64,000 nucleotides of DNA from an uncultured Slackia sp. (GCA_934661005.1 CAKUIK010000005.1:1-64000); one strand, 5' to 3'; numbered from the stretch's first letter, positions 52,401 through 59,909 are shown. Made by a program: numbers and translations. The notes: a model not told the origin generated them from the letters alone.

Positions 52401-52746
52401 CTTGACCACGGTTGAATTTGCCGGAGACAGTCTCGTTACTGCTCCGTACCGCAGCAGGGGAGACGCGCGTTTCTACGGCTTCGGCGGTGCTTGGCTTACC
52501 AAGGTTCCCGAAGATGCAACCGCATTAATGTCCACTACCGATGCTGCGTTCATCGAAGGGTTCATGAGCGCTGAGCATGCGGCCAGATACAAGAACACCT
52601 TGCAGGCTGTCGAATATGCTGCTGATGGATGGAATGTGGTCCTGTTTGCGAACAGTCTGACGAACAAGGCGCATCAGCTTCACGAGTACCGCTATCTCGC
52701 CACCGCACTTTACAGCAGGCTCCTTGGAGATGATTTCGCATTGTAG
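49483..52746 (+). CDS. Tat-exported M14 zinc carboxypeptidase, putative lipoprotein
   Basis: Large exported metallopeptidase (1087 aa). Twin-arginine signal TRRNFMKG (residues 17-24) and lipobox LAGC (Cys44) predict a folded, lipid-anchored protein outside the cell. The M14 site is complete: zinc ligands His306 and Glu309 in NIHSDEIIG, a His in SLHEIHG (483/486), substrate-carboxylate arginines in NPDGRAYCNRTNG...DLNR, and catalytic Glu580 in FTIELPYG. The last ~350 residues form a separate domain, possibly glutamine-amidotransferase-like without its nucleophile (inference). ATG 49483 follows GAGAGGG. It lies with the next LuxR gene inside 24-bp direct repeats. Substrate unknown: peptide, peptidoglycan or modified amino acid. 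Confidence 0.85.
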   Translation: MEEVDKGTSSRPASGFTRRNFMKGSALAAATVAASGSIFGLAGCAKPSGEAAMTFANVSEGVERRVKLDAISLSETRTFKVVVPVPDSKVEDLAAKIDQGGVTWELRRDIDQDVADFLPHQWLGGPLGDWKTIETPMQPAQDYFTDISMSAAKVDGMPSIEMTFTANMLFGFDGIDFRCSSVAVRRVLDYVGTYTLDCLIDGTSVASMPILVNAYDTFRTQHQIADELPTLVDAANANGLYAELQTIGTSAHGRDIYAVVVAKSKQDIEDYQALKVRMESEPDKVMDEVESGSLSYKVPILYSNIHSDEIIGSDGVMEFFKMLSQNEPFAYRTITSLTDKGAEQLSTEMKADGTDWSTLIADKVTGVGYIQGNGVKNPTHPNSAADAPDNDVDPFGPAHMTVAMTDEEFKSYYNVEEFEFDPSAILEHVIFLLVPMENPDGRAYCNRTNGNGFDLNRDNTYQTQPETQAMTHFIASWDPISLHEIHGFYTQFQCEPCTPPHDPNNEYDLFIDQGIHQGEAFLACAISNNPTINASQMPMRDYLKVREDGTRFWDVPFDDMTSSYTPQYAMLHGVNAFTIELPYGSQDAVEAVMHGFIGNAVYAATPENKDRMFLNLLERFRRGIENIDADDLRPYYVSQADGESECAEAFRPHYPENDNFFPEYYVIPMATGVQGNRAGAAEMVEYLLRNCVRVSMLPSDMVLPANEFRGEKTYHAGDIVVEMHQAKRNMANAALYPNLALDDWSGLYSEPVTNFPGFRGLDVDIITTPGAFDSAALEDVTDAPKAQSAVSGEGAVAIIANDTVYAVRAINSLLDAGKKVGLIVEGDRKGDFVAAASDMDSVKDAFVIDAVLTDGVPIAKVIKAGIKVHVPGDNGEFMTDDAGNPFGVKNYKNMRSTSYNWDRFALTTQLGFTLAASADEADVLAGSQPLSEDEASAIKGGKAYVGHGAAALSSCKDAGLDIDFVDEGSDYDALTTVEFAGDSLVTAPYRSRGDARFYGFGGAWLTKVPEDATALMSTTDAAFIEGFMSAEHAARYKNTLQAVEYAADGWNVVLFANSLTNKAHQLHEYRYLATALYSRLLGDDFAL

Positions 52747-52796
52747 CATTCGTGCGGATTGGATTCCTCATTCAGCCCAGTAGCTCCCTCCTTTGA

Positions 52797-52826
52797 GAAG
52801 AGGATCCCGTTCAGGGGTCCTCTTTC
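52797..52826 (+). terminator. Terminator of the peptidase gene
   Basis: AGAGGATCCC, GTTCA loop region, GGGGTCCTCT, then TTCG. Moderately strong; one mismatch. Confidence 0.65.
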
Positions 52827-52964
52827 GTTGCGGACTTGGAATCTGCTTCGCTTTGCCGTATTTGCCATCGGCTCAGTATGTTGTCGCGATGGTATGATAG
52901 CAGCGTGCGTATAGGAGCCGATGGCGTCGGCTTTACCCGACATGCAAGGCAAGAGGGGGATTGC

Positions 52965-54419
52965 ATGACCGAGGATCGACGCGTGCCCGCCGCGACCAAG
53001 GGAGTGGTTTTGGCGGGTATTGCTTTCTTCGCTTTCGAGCTCTACACGTTTACGGATGCCGCATCGACCCATCTGTTTCCGTCTAAGATTTCAACTGGTT
53101 TTCCTGCTCCTTACGATATGTACTCTGCGGGCATGGTCGTTATGCTGTTGATGATCGTGTTCTCCGAGAATCTTCGAGATTTTTGTCTTAAGCCCGCCGC
53201 TATGGCATCCGGCGCAACCTTGATGGCCATCGCGCCGTTGTACGCGGTTTTGGATTCGCTGTTTCCCGCATATTTTCTGGCGTTATTGGGAGGAGTGGGA
53301 AAAGCTGTCGTCTTCATTCAGATTGGGCGCATGCTTGGCTTGGTCGGACCTCTCAGGCTCTTGACCATTGTCACAGGCTCGATTGTTCTTGCGCAAGGGC
53401 TGTGCCTTTTCACCGCCATGAATGGCATGGTTTTCGCCATATCGGGCTGTGTGTGCGCGCTTGGATGTGCTGCGTGCACGATAGCGTCGACAAGGTTGTT
53501 CATGGGATGCAGAAATCACCGATCGTCTGATATGGATGCTCTTGATGTTGAAGTTCCCGGTCTCGGAATGCTGTCAATGGAACGAAGGGCGGATTTAGGC
53601 TTCTTCCCTATGGGCGCTGGCGAGTTCGCCGGTCTGGCCTTCACTGTGGGCGTGTTCGCGGCAATGTCCATCGTTTGCGTAAACCCACTCGAATCGTTGC
53701 TGTCCGAAAGCGGATCGTTGTTCTACGGAGCGGCAGGAGCGGCGAGGTTTGCAACGGCAGCGGGGGCGGCTGCGGTGGTTGTCGTGATGCTTCAGTTCCC
53801 CGGAGGGCTGCTTCTTGCAGGCCGGTTGACGGCTTTCGCGCTGATTGTCGGTGCGGCGGGAATGCTTATTGCGGATGTTCCCCAAACGCTGGGCTATCTT
53901 GCATCTTTGATGGCCCAATCGATGTTCATGATGTTGTTCTGGATTACCATGCCGCTGGTGACATGCAGAAGTGCGCAGTTCCAATCCGGGCGCCTTTCGG
54001 AGTTCGATGTCTCCGCCTTGATGTACTGTTTCGGCATTTCCATCACGTCGGCGTTATCCCGCGTGGGTTTCGAGCCAATGGGCCTCGTCTTTCCATATGC
54101 GGCCGTTCTCGTCGTTACAGTCCTGTTTCTGACGCCTGACAAGTCGCGTTCCTCGGCTGCCCTCTCATATCAATTACAGCGTGACGGTTGGAATGATACG
54201 GTTCTCTCTATTGCGAAGGAAAACGGGCTTTCCGAGCGAGAGACTGAAGTTTTCGAGTTGTTGGCACGGGGGTATGGTTCGTATGCCATTCAAGAAAAGC
54301 TTTCGATATCGCAATCTACGGTGTCCACGCATACCCAGCGAATCTACCGGAAGACAGGGCTTCATTCCAGGCAGGATGTGATTAGTGAAGTTGAAGCTCG
54401 TGGCGATGGTGCGAGGTAG
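52965..54419 (+). CDS. LuxR regulator with 12-span membrane domain
   Basis: Membrane-bound transcription factor (484 aa). Residues ~10-400 contain about twelve hydrophobic segments, resembling a transporter-like sensor domain. The C-terminal ~65 residues are a LuxR helix-turn-helix (LSERETEVFELLARGYGSYA, then STVSTHTQRIYRKTG). This architecture is characteristic of Eggerthellaceae, often beside exported enzymes. ATG 52965 follows AAGAGGGGG; the in-frame N-terminal extension lacks a ribosome site. It lies 218 bases after the M14 peptidase in the direct-repeat-bounded module and probably regulates that gene in response to a peptide or product. Confidence 0.87.
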   Translation: MTEDRRVPAATKGVVLAGIAFFAFELYTFTDAASTHLFPSKISTGFPAPYDMYSAGMVVMLLMIVFSENLRDFCLKPAAMASGATLMAIAPLYAVLDSLFPAYFLALLGGVGKAVVFIQIGRMLGLVGPLRLLTIVTGSIVLAQGLCLFTAMNGMVFAISGCVCALGCAACTIASTRLFMGCRNHRSSDMDALDVEVPGLGMLSMERRADLGFFPMGAGEFAGLAFTVGVFAAMSIVCVNPLESLLSESGSLFYGAAGAARFATAAGAAAVVVVMLQFPGGLLLAGRLTAFALIVGAAGMLIADVPQTLGYLASLMAQSMFMMLFWITMPLVTCRSAQFQSGRLSEFDVSALMYCFGISITSALSRVGFEPMGLVFPYAAVLVVTVLFLTPDKSRSSAALSYQLQRDGWNDTVLSIAKENGLSERETEVFELLARGYGSYAIQEKLSISQSTVSTHTQRIYRKTGLHSRQDVISEVEARGDGAR

Positions 54420-54558
54420 CGGATGTCGACATGCGAGGCTGCGGGCAACGCTCGGCATCGATTCCGACGATTTATCTGGTTCTGGCCGGGATGGAGAAAC
54501 AAGAAAACCAGGCATAAGCCCCGGGGGTGTCAACGGAATCGGGGTTGATTCAGATTCA

Positions 54559-54582
54559 TTTTATGTCCTGCTCATATCGTCT
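54559..54582. repeat. Right copy of 24-bp direct repeat
   Basis: Same 24 bases as 49225-49248, in the same orientation; preceded by GATTCA and followed by ATGCAC, both unlike the left copy. Confidence 0.7.
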
Positions 54583-54782
54583 ATGCACTTGGATTCGTCG
54601 GCCCCATGTAAACGCTCGGGCAAAATGCGTGCCTGCGTGGTTGTTGTTGCGGCGCTTTGGCCGAGGAATTTGCGGAACGATTTCACAAACGGCACGTGTG
54701 CGCGGCATTTTTTGATTGAGTCTTTTGCTTCGCATTGAATTGGGCGGGCGATGGGCTTGCGCTATGCTCGTTGAATCTGCCG

Positions 54783-54788
54783 TATACT
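54783..54788 (+). promoter_or_regulatory. Candidate -10 of a leaderless xerD transcript
   Basis: TATACT ends seven bases before the xerD ATG at 54795, so the transcript would start at the A of the ATG. No ribosome site is present. The best -35 (TTGCGC, 54757-54762) is 20 bases away, which is long. Confidence 0.4.
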
Positions 54789-54794
54789 TTGTCT

Positions 54795-55742
54795 ATGCCA
54801 AAGGAATCTTTCATATATAGTCTCAATGACGCGGATGCGACTGCGCGTCCCTTTCTTCAATACGCCCGTGACTATTTGGCGCATTTGGGCGTTGAGCGCG
54901 GGTCGTCTCGCCTCACGCTTGCGGCCTATGAGGCCGATTTGCGTGATTACTTCGCGTTCCTGCTCAGCCGAGGCGTGCTCCGGCCGGAAGATGTTTCGCG
55001 TGTCGATATCGTTGCATATGAGTCTGATTTGGTCGATCGAGAGTATGCAGCGTCGACCGTCGCCCGCCGCGTTTCGGCGGTGAAGGGCTTCCACCGCTTC
55101 CTCGTTTCAGACGAGCTCGTCCAGAAGAATCCGGCAGAGTCGATTTCGATTCCCCAAAGGCCCGATCGCTTGCCCGATGCGCTTTCCATCGCCCAGATTA
55201 ATGCGTTGCTCGACCAGCCTTTCGGCGAAGGCCCCCGAGCGCAGCGCGATAAGGCGATGCTTGAGGTGCTGTATGGCTGCGGTTTGCGCGTGAGCGAACT
55301 CGTGGGCCTTGATGTGAGTTGCGTCGATTTCGACGGCGGGGTGGTGCGCGTGCTTGGCAAAGGCTCGCGCGAGCGTTTCGTGCCGATTTCCGGAACGGCC
55401 GAGGCGGCGCTGAACGCTTATATATATGGTGCCGCTCGCGCCGAGCTGTCCATGAAGGGGAAGGGCTCGCCGGCCGTGTTCCTGAATGCGCGCGGCGCGC
55501 GTATCACGCGTCAAGCGGTGCATGGCATTGTGGCGCGCGCGGGCGATGCGGTGGGCGTCGCCGATTTGCATCCGCATACCCTCCGCCATAGTTTTGCGAC
55601 CCATATGCTCGAGGGCGGCGCCGATTTGCGCGCAATTCAGGAAATGCTTGGGCACGCCGACATCTCAACCACGCAGATCTACACGCATGTCGGCCGCGCC
55701 CATATTCGCGAGGAGTACCTTTCGGCGCATCCCCGCGCGTAG
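54795..55742 (+). CDS. xerD: Tyrosine recombinase XerD-like
   Basis: Site-specific recombinase (315 aa) expected to resolve chromosome dimers at dif. N-terminal SAM-like core-binding domain (about 20-110, YARDYLAHLGVERGSSRLTL). Catalytic domain with Arg165 in GCGLRVSEL, Lys in GKGSRERFVP, His261-x-x-Arg264 in HTLRHSFATHM, and the final His and Tyr in LGHADISTTQIYTHV. The ATG lacks a ribosome site and a TATACT hexamer sits just upstream. Its length and position before the dcw cluster fit a housekeeping Xer protein, but it also directly abuts the right direct repeat of the peptidase/LuxR module. Confidence 0.9.
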   Translation: MPKESFIYSLNDADATARPFLQYARDYLAHLGVERGSSRLTLAAYEADLRDYFAFLLSRGVLRPEDVSRVDIVAYESDLVDREYAASTVARRVSAVKGFHRFLVSDELVQKNPAESISIPQRPDRLPDALSIAQINALLDQPFGEGPRAQRDKAMLEVLYGCGLRVSELVGLDVSCVDFDGGVVRVLGKGSRERFVPISGTAEAALNAYIYGAARAELSMKGKGSPAVFLNARGARITRQAVHGIVARAGDAVGVADLHPHTLRHSFATHMLEGGADLRAIQEMLGHADISTTQIYTHVGRAHIREEYLSAHPRA

Positions 55743-55836
55743 CCTTCCTTCTGCAGCATGGCGCAACCGTCCATCGCCTTCTGCATGCGCCACTATATAT
55801 GGGGGCTGTTTTGTTCAGTGCACAAGTGGCCTCGGC

Positions 55837-55941
55837 TCCCATTTGCTCCCATTCGCCTTTCGCGCCCACACGTTCGCCACATTCGGGTCGGTTTTTCGCC
55901 ATTCGAACACTTTCGGAAAAAATTTTTCCCACTTTCTCCCA
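55837..55941 (-). promoter_or_regulatory. Minus-strand MraZ-like boxes
   Basis: Two pairs of TGGGA-N5-TGGGA read on the minus strand, at 55837-55851 and 55927-55941. Each has the 10-base period of MraZ operators. The second reads GTGGGAGAAAGTGGGA, closely like the forward site at mraZ. No gene starts leftward from here except antisense to xerD. Confidence 0.5.
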
Positions 55942-55964
55942 CCGAGGTTTTACGTCTCACGCGC

Positions 55965-55999
55965 AAAGCGGAGCACAAGATGTTGTGCTCCGCTTTTTT
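55965..55999 (+). terminator. xerD terminator
   Basis: AAAGCGGAGCACAA and TTGTGCTCCGCTTTTTT form a stem of at least 12 bp. Confidence 0.9.
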
Positions 56000-56111
56000 G
56001 TTTTGCGCGAAATAGCTTTCAGGTACTGTGCGTCCGGCAGCAAAGGGGGAGAAAGTGGAGGGGAAGGAAGGGGGCAATGGGGGAGGAATTGGGGGCGATT
56101 TTGTTGTGGAG

Positions 56112-56136
56112 TGGGGCAAAGTGGGATAAAATGGCG
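56112..56136 (+). promoter_or_regulatory. MraZ boxes and -10 of the dcw promoter
   Basis: TGGGG (56112), TGGGA (56122) and TGGCG (56132) recur with the 10-base period of MraZ operators (TGGGN with 5-base spacers). A -10-like TAAAAT sits at 56127-56132 among them, so bound MraZ would cover the promoter, giving autorepression. Confidence 0.7.
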
Positions 56137-56183
56137 GCACCGGTTACGAAACGCGCGAATAACAACGAACAAAGGAGGTGTCC

Positions 56184-56618
56184 ATGGCTGGGCTCAATGG
56201 CGAATATCGTCATAAGCTCGACGCCAAGGGACGTCTGTCTTTGCCGTCGTCTATTCGCAAGCTTCTGACCGAGGAAACCCAAATGGTCGTTGTTCCCGAT
56301 GCGCGAAACGAGTTTCTGTCGGTGTATACCAACGAAGCTTTCGACGTATGGATCGACACCTTGTTTGAGAAACGCGGTGGCTTTGACCCCAACAAGCGCG
56401 AGCACATGTTGCTGAATAGCATCCTTCGTGGTAATGCGACTCCAGTGACCATGGACTCCGCGGGCCGCATCACCTTGCCGCAGAGCTTGCGCGAGCGCGC
56501 GGGCATCGACAAGGAAGTCACCCTGGTTGGCGCTGGCAGCCACTTCGACATTTGGGATACCACGCGTCGTGAAAACCTGCTGGCGAGCATCGATCTTGAT
56601 GCCCTGCTCTATTCGTAG
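56184..56618 (+). CDS. mraZ: Transcriptional regulator MraZ
   Basis: SpoVT/AbrB-like dcw-cluster regulator (144 aa). Two repeats carry the hallmark DxxGR: LDAKGRLSLPSSIR (~14-27) and MDSAGRITLPQSLRE (~91-105). It forms rings that bind TGGGN repeats upstream of mraZ; such repeats are present at 56112-56136. ATG 56184 is placed by AAAGGAGGTG; an in-frame GTG six bases earlier lies within that site. First gene of the division/wall cluster. Confidence 0.96.
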   Translation: MAGLNGEYRHKLDAKGRLSLPSSIRKLLTEETQMVVVPDARNEFLSVYTNEAFDVWIDTLFEKRGGFDPNKREHMLLNSILRGNATPVTMDSAGRITLPQSLRERAGIDKEVTLVGAGSHFDIWDTTRRENLLASIDLDALLYS

Positions 56619-56628
56619 GAGTTCTGAC

Positions 56629-57597
56629 GTGGAAGAAATGACAAACCAATACAGGCATACACCGGTCCTGCTCGCCGAGTGCCTCGAGCACTTGAAACTT
56701 AAACCGCAGCACACGTTCGTGGATTCAACGCTCGGCGGGGCAGGGCATTCTTCCGAAGTCGCCAAACGACTCGGGGAAGGTGGCCTTCTTATTGGCATCG
56801 ACCAAGACGAAATGGCCTTGGCCGCCGCCAAGAAGCGCCTCTCTTCGGCCTCCGCCGAAAACGCATGCGAAATCATGCTGCTTCGCGGAAACTTCGGCGA
56901 CTTGGATGAATTGCTGGTGGAAGCGCAGGTCCCTGGAATCGATGCGATTCTGTTCGACCTTGGCGTTTCCTCGCCGCAACTCGACCTCCCGCAGCGTGGC
57001 TTCTCATTCAGGGAAGACGCCTTGCTGGACATGCGAATGGACCCGGGCAGACAAACCATAACCGCAGCAGAGCTCGTCAACACTTTATCCGCAGCAGAGC
57101 TCACCCGGATCATTCGCGACTACTCCGACGAGAAGTGGGCGAGTCGCATTGCGCAATTCATCGTGGAGCGCCGTGAGAACCACCCGATCGAAACGACGGG
57201 TGAGCTTGTGGACATCATCAAAGCGGCCATTCCCGCATCGGCGCGTCGCGCTGGCGGGCATCCCGCGAAACGAACGTTCCAGGCGCTTCGCATCGAAGTG
57301 AACGGCGAGTTGACCGTGCTTCGCCGTGGGCTCGACGCCGCCATTCGGTGGTTGAACCCGGGCGGCCGCATTGCGGTCATCAGCTACCACTCCCTGGAAG
57401 ACAGGGCGGTGAAGGAAGCTTTCGCCGAGCATTCGAAAAAATGCACATGCCCTCCCGGGTTCCCGGTGTGCGTGTGCGGCGCGAACCCCGCGCTGAAAGT
57501 GATTACTCGCAAACCCATTCTGCCTACCGAGGCGGAAATTGAAGTTAACCCCCGCGCCCGCAGCGCCAAGCTGCGCGTTGCGGAAAAGATCAGATAG
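56629..57597 (+). CDS. rsmH: 16S rRNA m4C1402 methyltransferase RsmH (MraW)
   Basis: SAM-dependent methyltransferase (322 aa) acting on cytidine 1402 of 16S rRNA. HTPVLLAECLEHL start, SAM motif FVDSTLGGAGHS, GIDQDEMAL, LFDLGVSSPQLD, and C-terminal RIAVISYHSLEDRAVK and NPRARSAKLRVAE are canonical. GTG 56629 is preferred to ATG 56638 because AGGAG at 56617-56621 is 7 bases from the GTG but 16 from the ATG. It follows mraZ by 10 bases. Confidence 0.95.
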   Translation: MEEMTNQYRHTPVLLAECLEHLKLKPQHTFVDSTLGGAGHSSEVAKRLGEGGLLIGIDQDEMALAAAKKRLSSASAENACEIMLLRGNFGDLDELLVEAQVPGIDAILFDLGVSSPQLDLPQRGFSFREDALLDMRMDPGRQTITAAELVNTLSAAELTRIIRDYSDEKWASRIAQFIVERRENHPIETTGELVDIIKAAIPASARRAGGHPAKRTFQALRIEVNGELTVLRRGLDAAIRWLNPGGRIAVISYHSLEDRAVKEAFAEHSKKCTCPPGFPVCVCGANPALKVITRKPILPTEAEIEVNPRARSAKLRVAEKIR

Positions 57598-57663
57598 GCG
57601 CCTGCGCCTTGATGGTCGATACGCCGACTGAAAACGCAGCCTAAACACAGAAAGGAGGCAGGC

Positions 57664-58149
57664 ATGAGACAATACGATTCATACCGCGCCTCCCAGCCGG
57701 CCTATGTTCATGGTTCTGCCGCGCCCGATTTGCGCAGGCAGGGCACCCCTGATGTCAATGTCATGCCCGGTCGCCGTAATGGCGTCAATCACGCTGGCGT
57801 GCCTGCAAACACATTTACCGTGGTGGCCGTCGTGTTTTTCGTGGCTGTCGTTATCGCGATTTTCGCGTGTACCCGCGTGCTTCTTTCCGCGGCAAGCGTA
57901 ACCACGACCATTGCCACCGACGAGCTTTCCACGCAAATCGCCAACGAGCGCACGCTCGGCAACGATCTTGAGGTGCAGCAAAGCCAGCTTTCCAACTCAA
58001 CGCATATTCGCGCAGCGGCTGAGAGCCTCGGCATGGCGGCGCCTGCCGCTACCGAAAGCGTCGAGCTTGGCGCCGACGTCGTCGCGACCGATGCCTCGGG
58101 CAACCTCTCGCTTTCTGGGAGCTTGTCCTCTATGGCAAGCCAAGGCTAG
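57664..58149 (+). CDS. FtsL-like division protein
   Basis: Small bitopic membrane protein (161 aa). Polar N-terminus (~50 residues, Arg/Pro/Gly-rich), one span (about 52-73, VVAVVFFVAVVIAIFACTRVLL), then an extracytoplasmic heptad-type region (about 80-125) and a Ser/Ala-rich tail. Position between rsmH and ftsI, size and topology match FtsL, which links FtsQ/FtsB and activates FtsI; sequence conservation of FtsL is always weak. Strong AAAGGAGG site. The ftsI start codon immediately follows its stop. Confidence 0.75.
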   Translation: MRQYDSYRASQPAYVHGSAAPDLRRQGTPDVNVMPGRRNGVNHAGVPANTFTVVAVVFFVAVVIAIFACTRVLLSAASVTTTIATDELSTQIANERTLGNDLEVQQSQLSNSTHIRAAAESLGMAAPAATESVELGADVVATDASGNLSLSGSLSSMASQG

Positions 58150-59853
58150 GTGCGCTTCGTGTCTCGCGACGAGCGCCGACAGGCGCTGAAAGATACTCTT
58201 GCCTCAAATCGCTTCGCGGTGCTTTTGGTCTTTTTCGGAATCGCCCTTCTGCTGCTTGTGGGTCGTCTTGTGCAGCTTCAGGTCATTCTTGCCGACGACT
58301 ACAGCACGCAGGCGGCCAATTCGCGTACGGTGTCGGTAGAGCTTTCGCCTCGCCGTGGCACGATTTACGATCGCAACGGCAAAGTGCTCGCCTCCGATGT
58401 GCAGGCGACGACCATCTATTGCAATCCAAAAGAAATAACCGATGCGAAAAGCACCGCCGAGAAGCTCGCTGGCGTTCTTGGTGGCGAAGCGTCTCTTTAC
58501 GAAGGCGCTCTTTCGACTGAAAACACCACGTTCGCTTACGTGAAGCGCAAGGTTGACCAAGATAAGGGCGAAGAGGTGAAAGACCTCGGGCTCGACGGCA
58601 TTTACTTCCTCGATGACATGAAGCGCGTGTACCCATACGGCAGCACCGCAGGCCAGATTCTTGGCCTGGTTGATGTCGACGGCAATGGACAAACGGGCCT
58701 CGAGCTGTACTACGACGATATTCTGAAGGGCGAGGCGGGCAAGCTTGTGCTGCAGCAGGGTGCCTACGGCATGCCTATTCCGGGTGGCACCGAAGTCGAT
58801 GAACCGGCCAAAGATGGTCAGGACATCATTCTTTCCATCGACATCGACATGCAGCAGTATGTTGAGGAGCGCCTCAAGCAGGGCGTGAGCGATATTGGCG
58901 GCGAAGATGGCTCTGCCGTGCTCTACGATGCCGATACCGGCGACATTATCGCCATTGCCTCCACGCCGTATTTGGACCCTTCCGATCGCGGCAATATCGA
59001 AGAGGGCGCCACGTCGGTAAAAGCCATTACCACGCAGTTTGAGCCTGGTTCGATTTTCAAGACCGCGTCGTTTTGTGCGATGCTCGAGGCGGGCGGCATT
59101 ACCGCGCAAACCACGGTGGACTGCCCGGTGTATATCGAGGCTGACGAATATAAGATTTCCGACGCCCACGAACGAGCCGCGACTACCATGACGGCGGCCG
59201 AGGTGCTCGCCCAATCGTCGAACGTCGGCACGTCGCTTCTTGTGCAGCAGCATTTGGGCTTCAGCGGCCTGTACGACAAGATTCGCAAATACGGCCTCAA
59301 CGATGCCACGGGCGTCGATTACCCTGGCGAGGCCGAGGGCTATTTGACCAATGTGAGCACGTGGTCGCTCATTCAGTCGTACAACGTGACGTTCGGCCAA
59401 GGCATTTCGCTCAGCCCGCTCATGATCACGCGCTTTTATGGCGCCATCGCAAATGGCACGGGCGTTGCGCATACGCCGCATTTCCTTATCGCGAAGCCCT
59501 CTTCGGGAGAAGAGGTCACGTGGGACAGCGAGCAGATCATCGAGAATACCGATGCGATTGCCCCGCTGACTGAAATGCTCGAGGGCGTTGTGGAAAACGG
59601 CACGGGCAAAATGGCGGCCGTTGAGGGCTATACAACGGCAGGCAAAACCGGCACGGCAGAATACGCCGACGATTCTGGCTCGTACGTGAAGAATATGTAC
59701 AACCTCGACTTCGTGGGCTTCCTTCCGAATGCGACTTCGAACCTGGTGTGTTTTGTCGGTGTGAACCATGTGCCTTACGAGCGAAATACGTGCGAGGTGT
59801 TTAAAGATATAATGACCGAAGCAAGTAGCCGATATAAAATCGCGCAGAAGTAA
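58150..59853 (+). CDS. ftsI: Division-specific transpeptidase FtsI (PBP class B)
   Basis: Septal peptidoglycan transpeptidase (567 aa). One membrane span (about 22-42), class B N-terminal domain with RRGTIYDRNGKVLASD, and the penicillin-binding core: Ser301-I-F-Lys304 in PGSIFKTA, SSN in AQSSNVGTS, and KTG in TAGKTGTAEY. No C-terminal PASTA repeats, unlike some actinobacterial homologues. Start at GTG 58150 or, less likely, GTG 58159; both keep the basic N-terminus. A hairpin terminator follows, before murF. Confidence 0.93.
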   Translation: MRFVSRDERRQALKDTLASNRFAVLLVFFGIALLLLVGRLVQLQVILADDYSTQAANSRTVSVELSPRRGTIYDRNGKVLASDVQATTIYCNPKEITDAKSTAEKLAGVLGGEASLYEGALSTENTTFAYVKRKVDQDKGEEVKDLGLDGIYFLDDMKRVYPYGSTAGQILGLVDVDGNGQTGLELYYDDILKGEAGKLVLQQGAYGMPIPGGTEVDEPAKDGQDIILSIDIDMQQYVEERLKQGVSDIGGEDGSAVLYDADTGDIIAIASTPYLDPSDRGNIEEGATSVKAITTQFEPGSIFKTASFCAMLEAGGITAQTTVDCPVYIEADEYKISDAHERAATTMTAAEVLAQSSNVGTSLLVQQHLGFSGLYDKIRKYGLNDATGVDYPGEAEGYLTNVSTWSLIQSYNVTFGQGISLSPLMITRFYGAIANGTGVAHTPHFLIAKPSSGEEVTWDSEQIIENTDAIAPLTEMLEGVVENGTGKMAAVEGYTTAGKTGTAEYADDSGSYVKNMYNLDFVGFLPNATSNLVCFVGVNHVPYERNTCEVFKDIMTEASSRYKIAQK

Positions 59854-59879
59854 ACGCCGCCTTCGTGCGGCGTTTTGCC
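59852..59879 (+). terminator. Hairpin terminator between ftsI and murF
   Basis: AAACGCCGC, six-base loop, GCGGCGTTTT. Probably partial, since the dcw genes downstream continue in the same direction. Confidence 0.75.
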
Positions 59880-59909
59880 TGATAGAGCGATTCCGTTGAG
59901 GTGGATTGA

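Larger units (their letters stand above)
54420..54794. other. Gap between LuxR and xerD, 375 bases
   Basis: Contains the right copy of the direct repeat (54559-54582) and, at its end, the putative leaderless xerD promoter. No gene, no clear terminator. Confidence 0.6.
55743..56183. other. Gap between xerD and mraZ, 441 bases
   Basis: No gene. In order: a possible degenerate left arm of the inverted-repeat family (near 55809-55830), MraZ-like boxes on the minus strand (55837-55851), an inverse arm of the repeat family (about 55866-55910, core CCACATTCGGGTCGG), a second minus-strand box pair (55927-55941), a terminator, a G-rich stretch, and the mraZ promoter. Confidence 0.55.

Noticed and set aside
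56629..56640. ATG 56638 as rsmH start
   Set aside because: The only ribosome site (AGGAG at 56617) is 16 bases from it but correctly spaced from GTG 56629.
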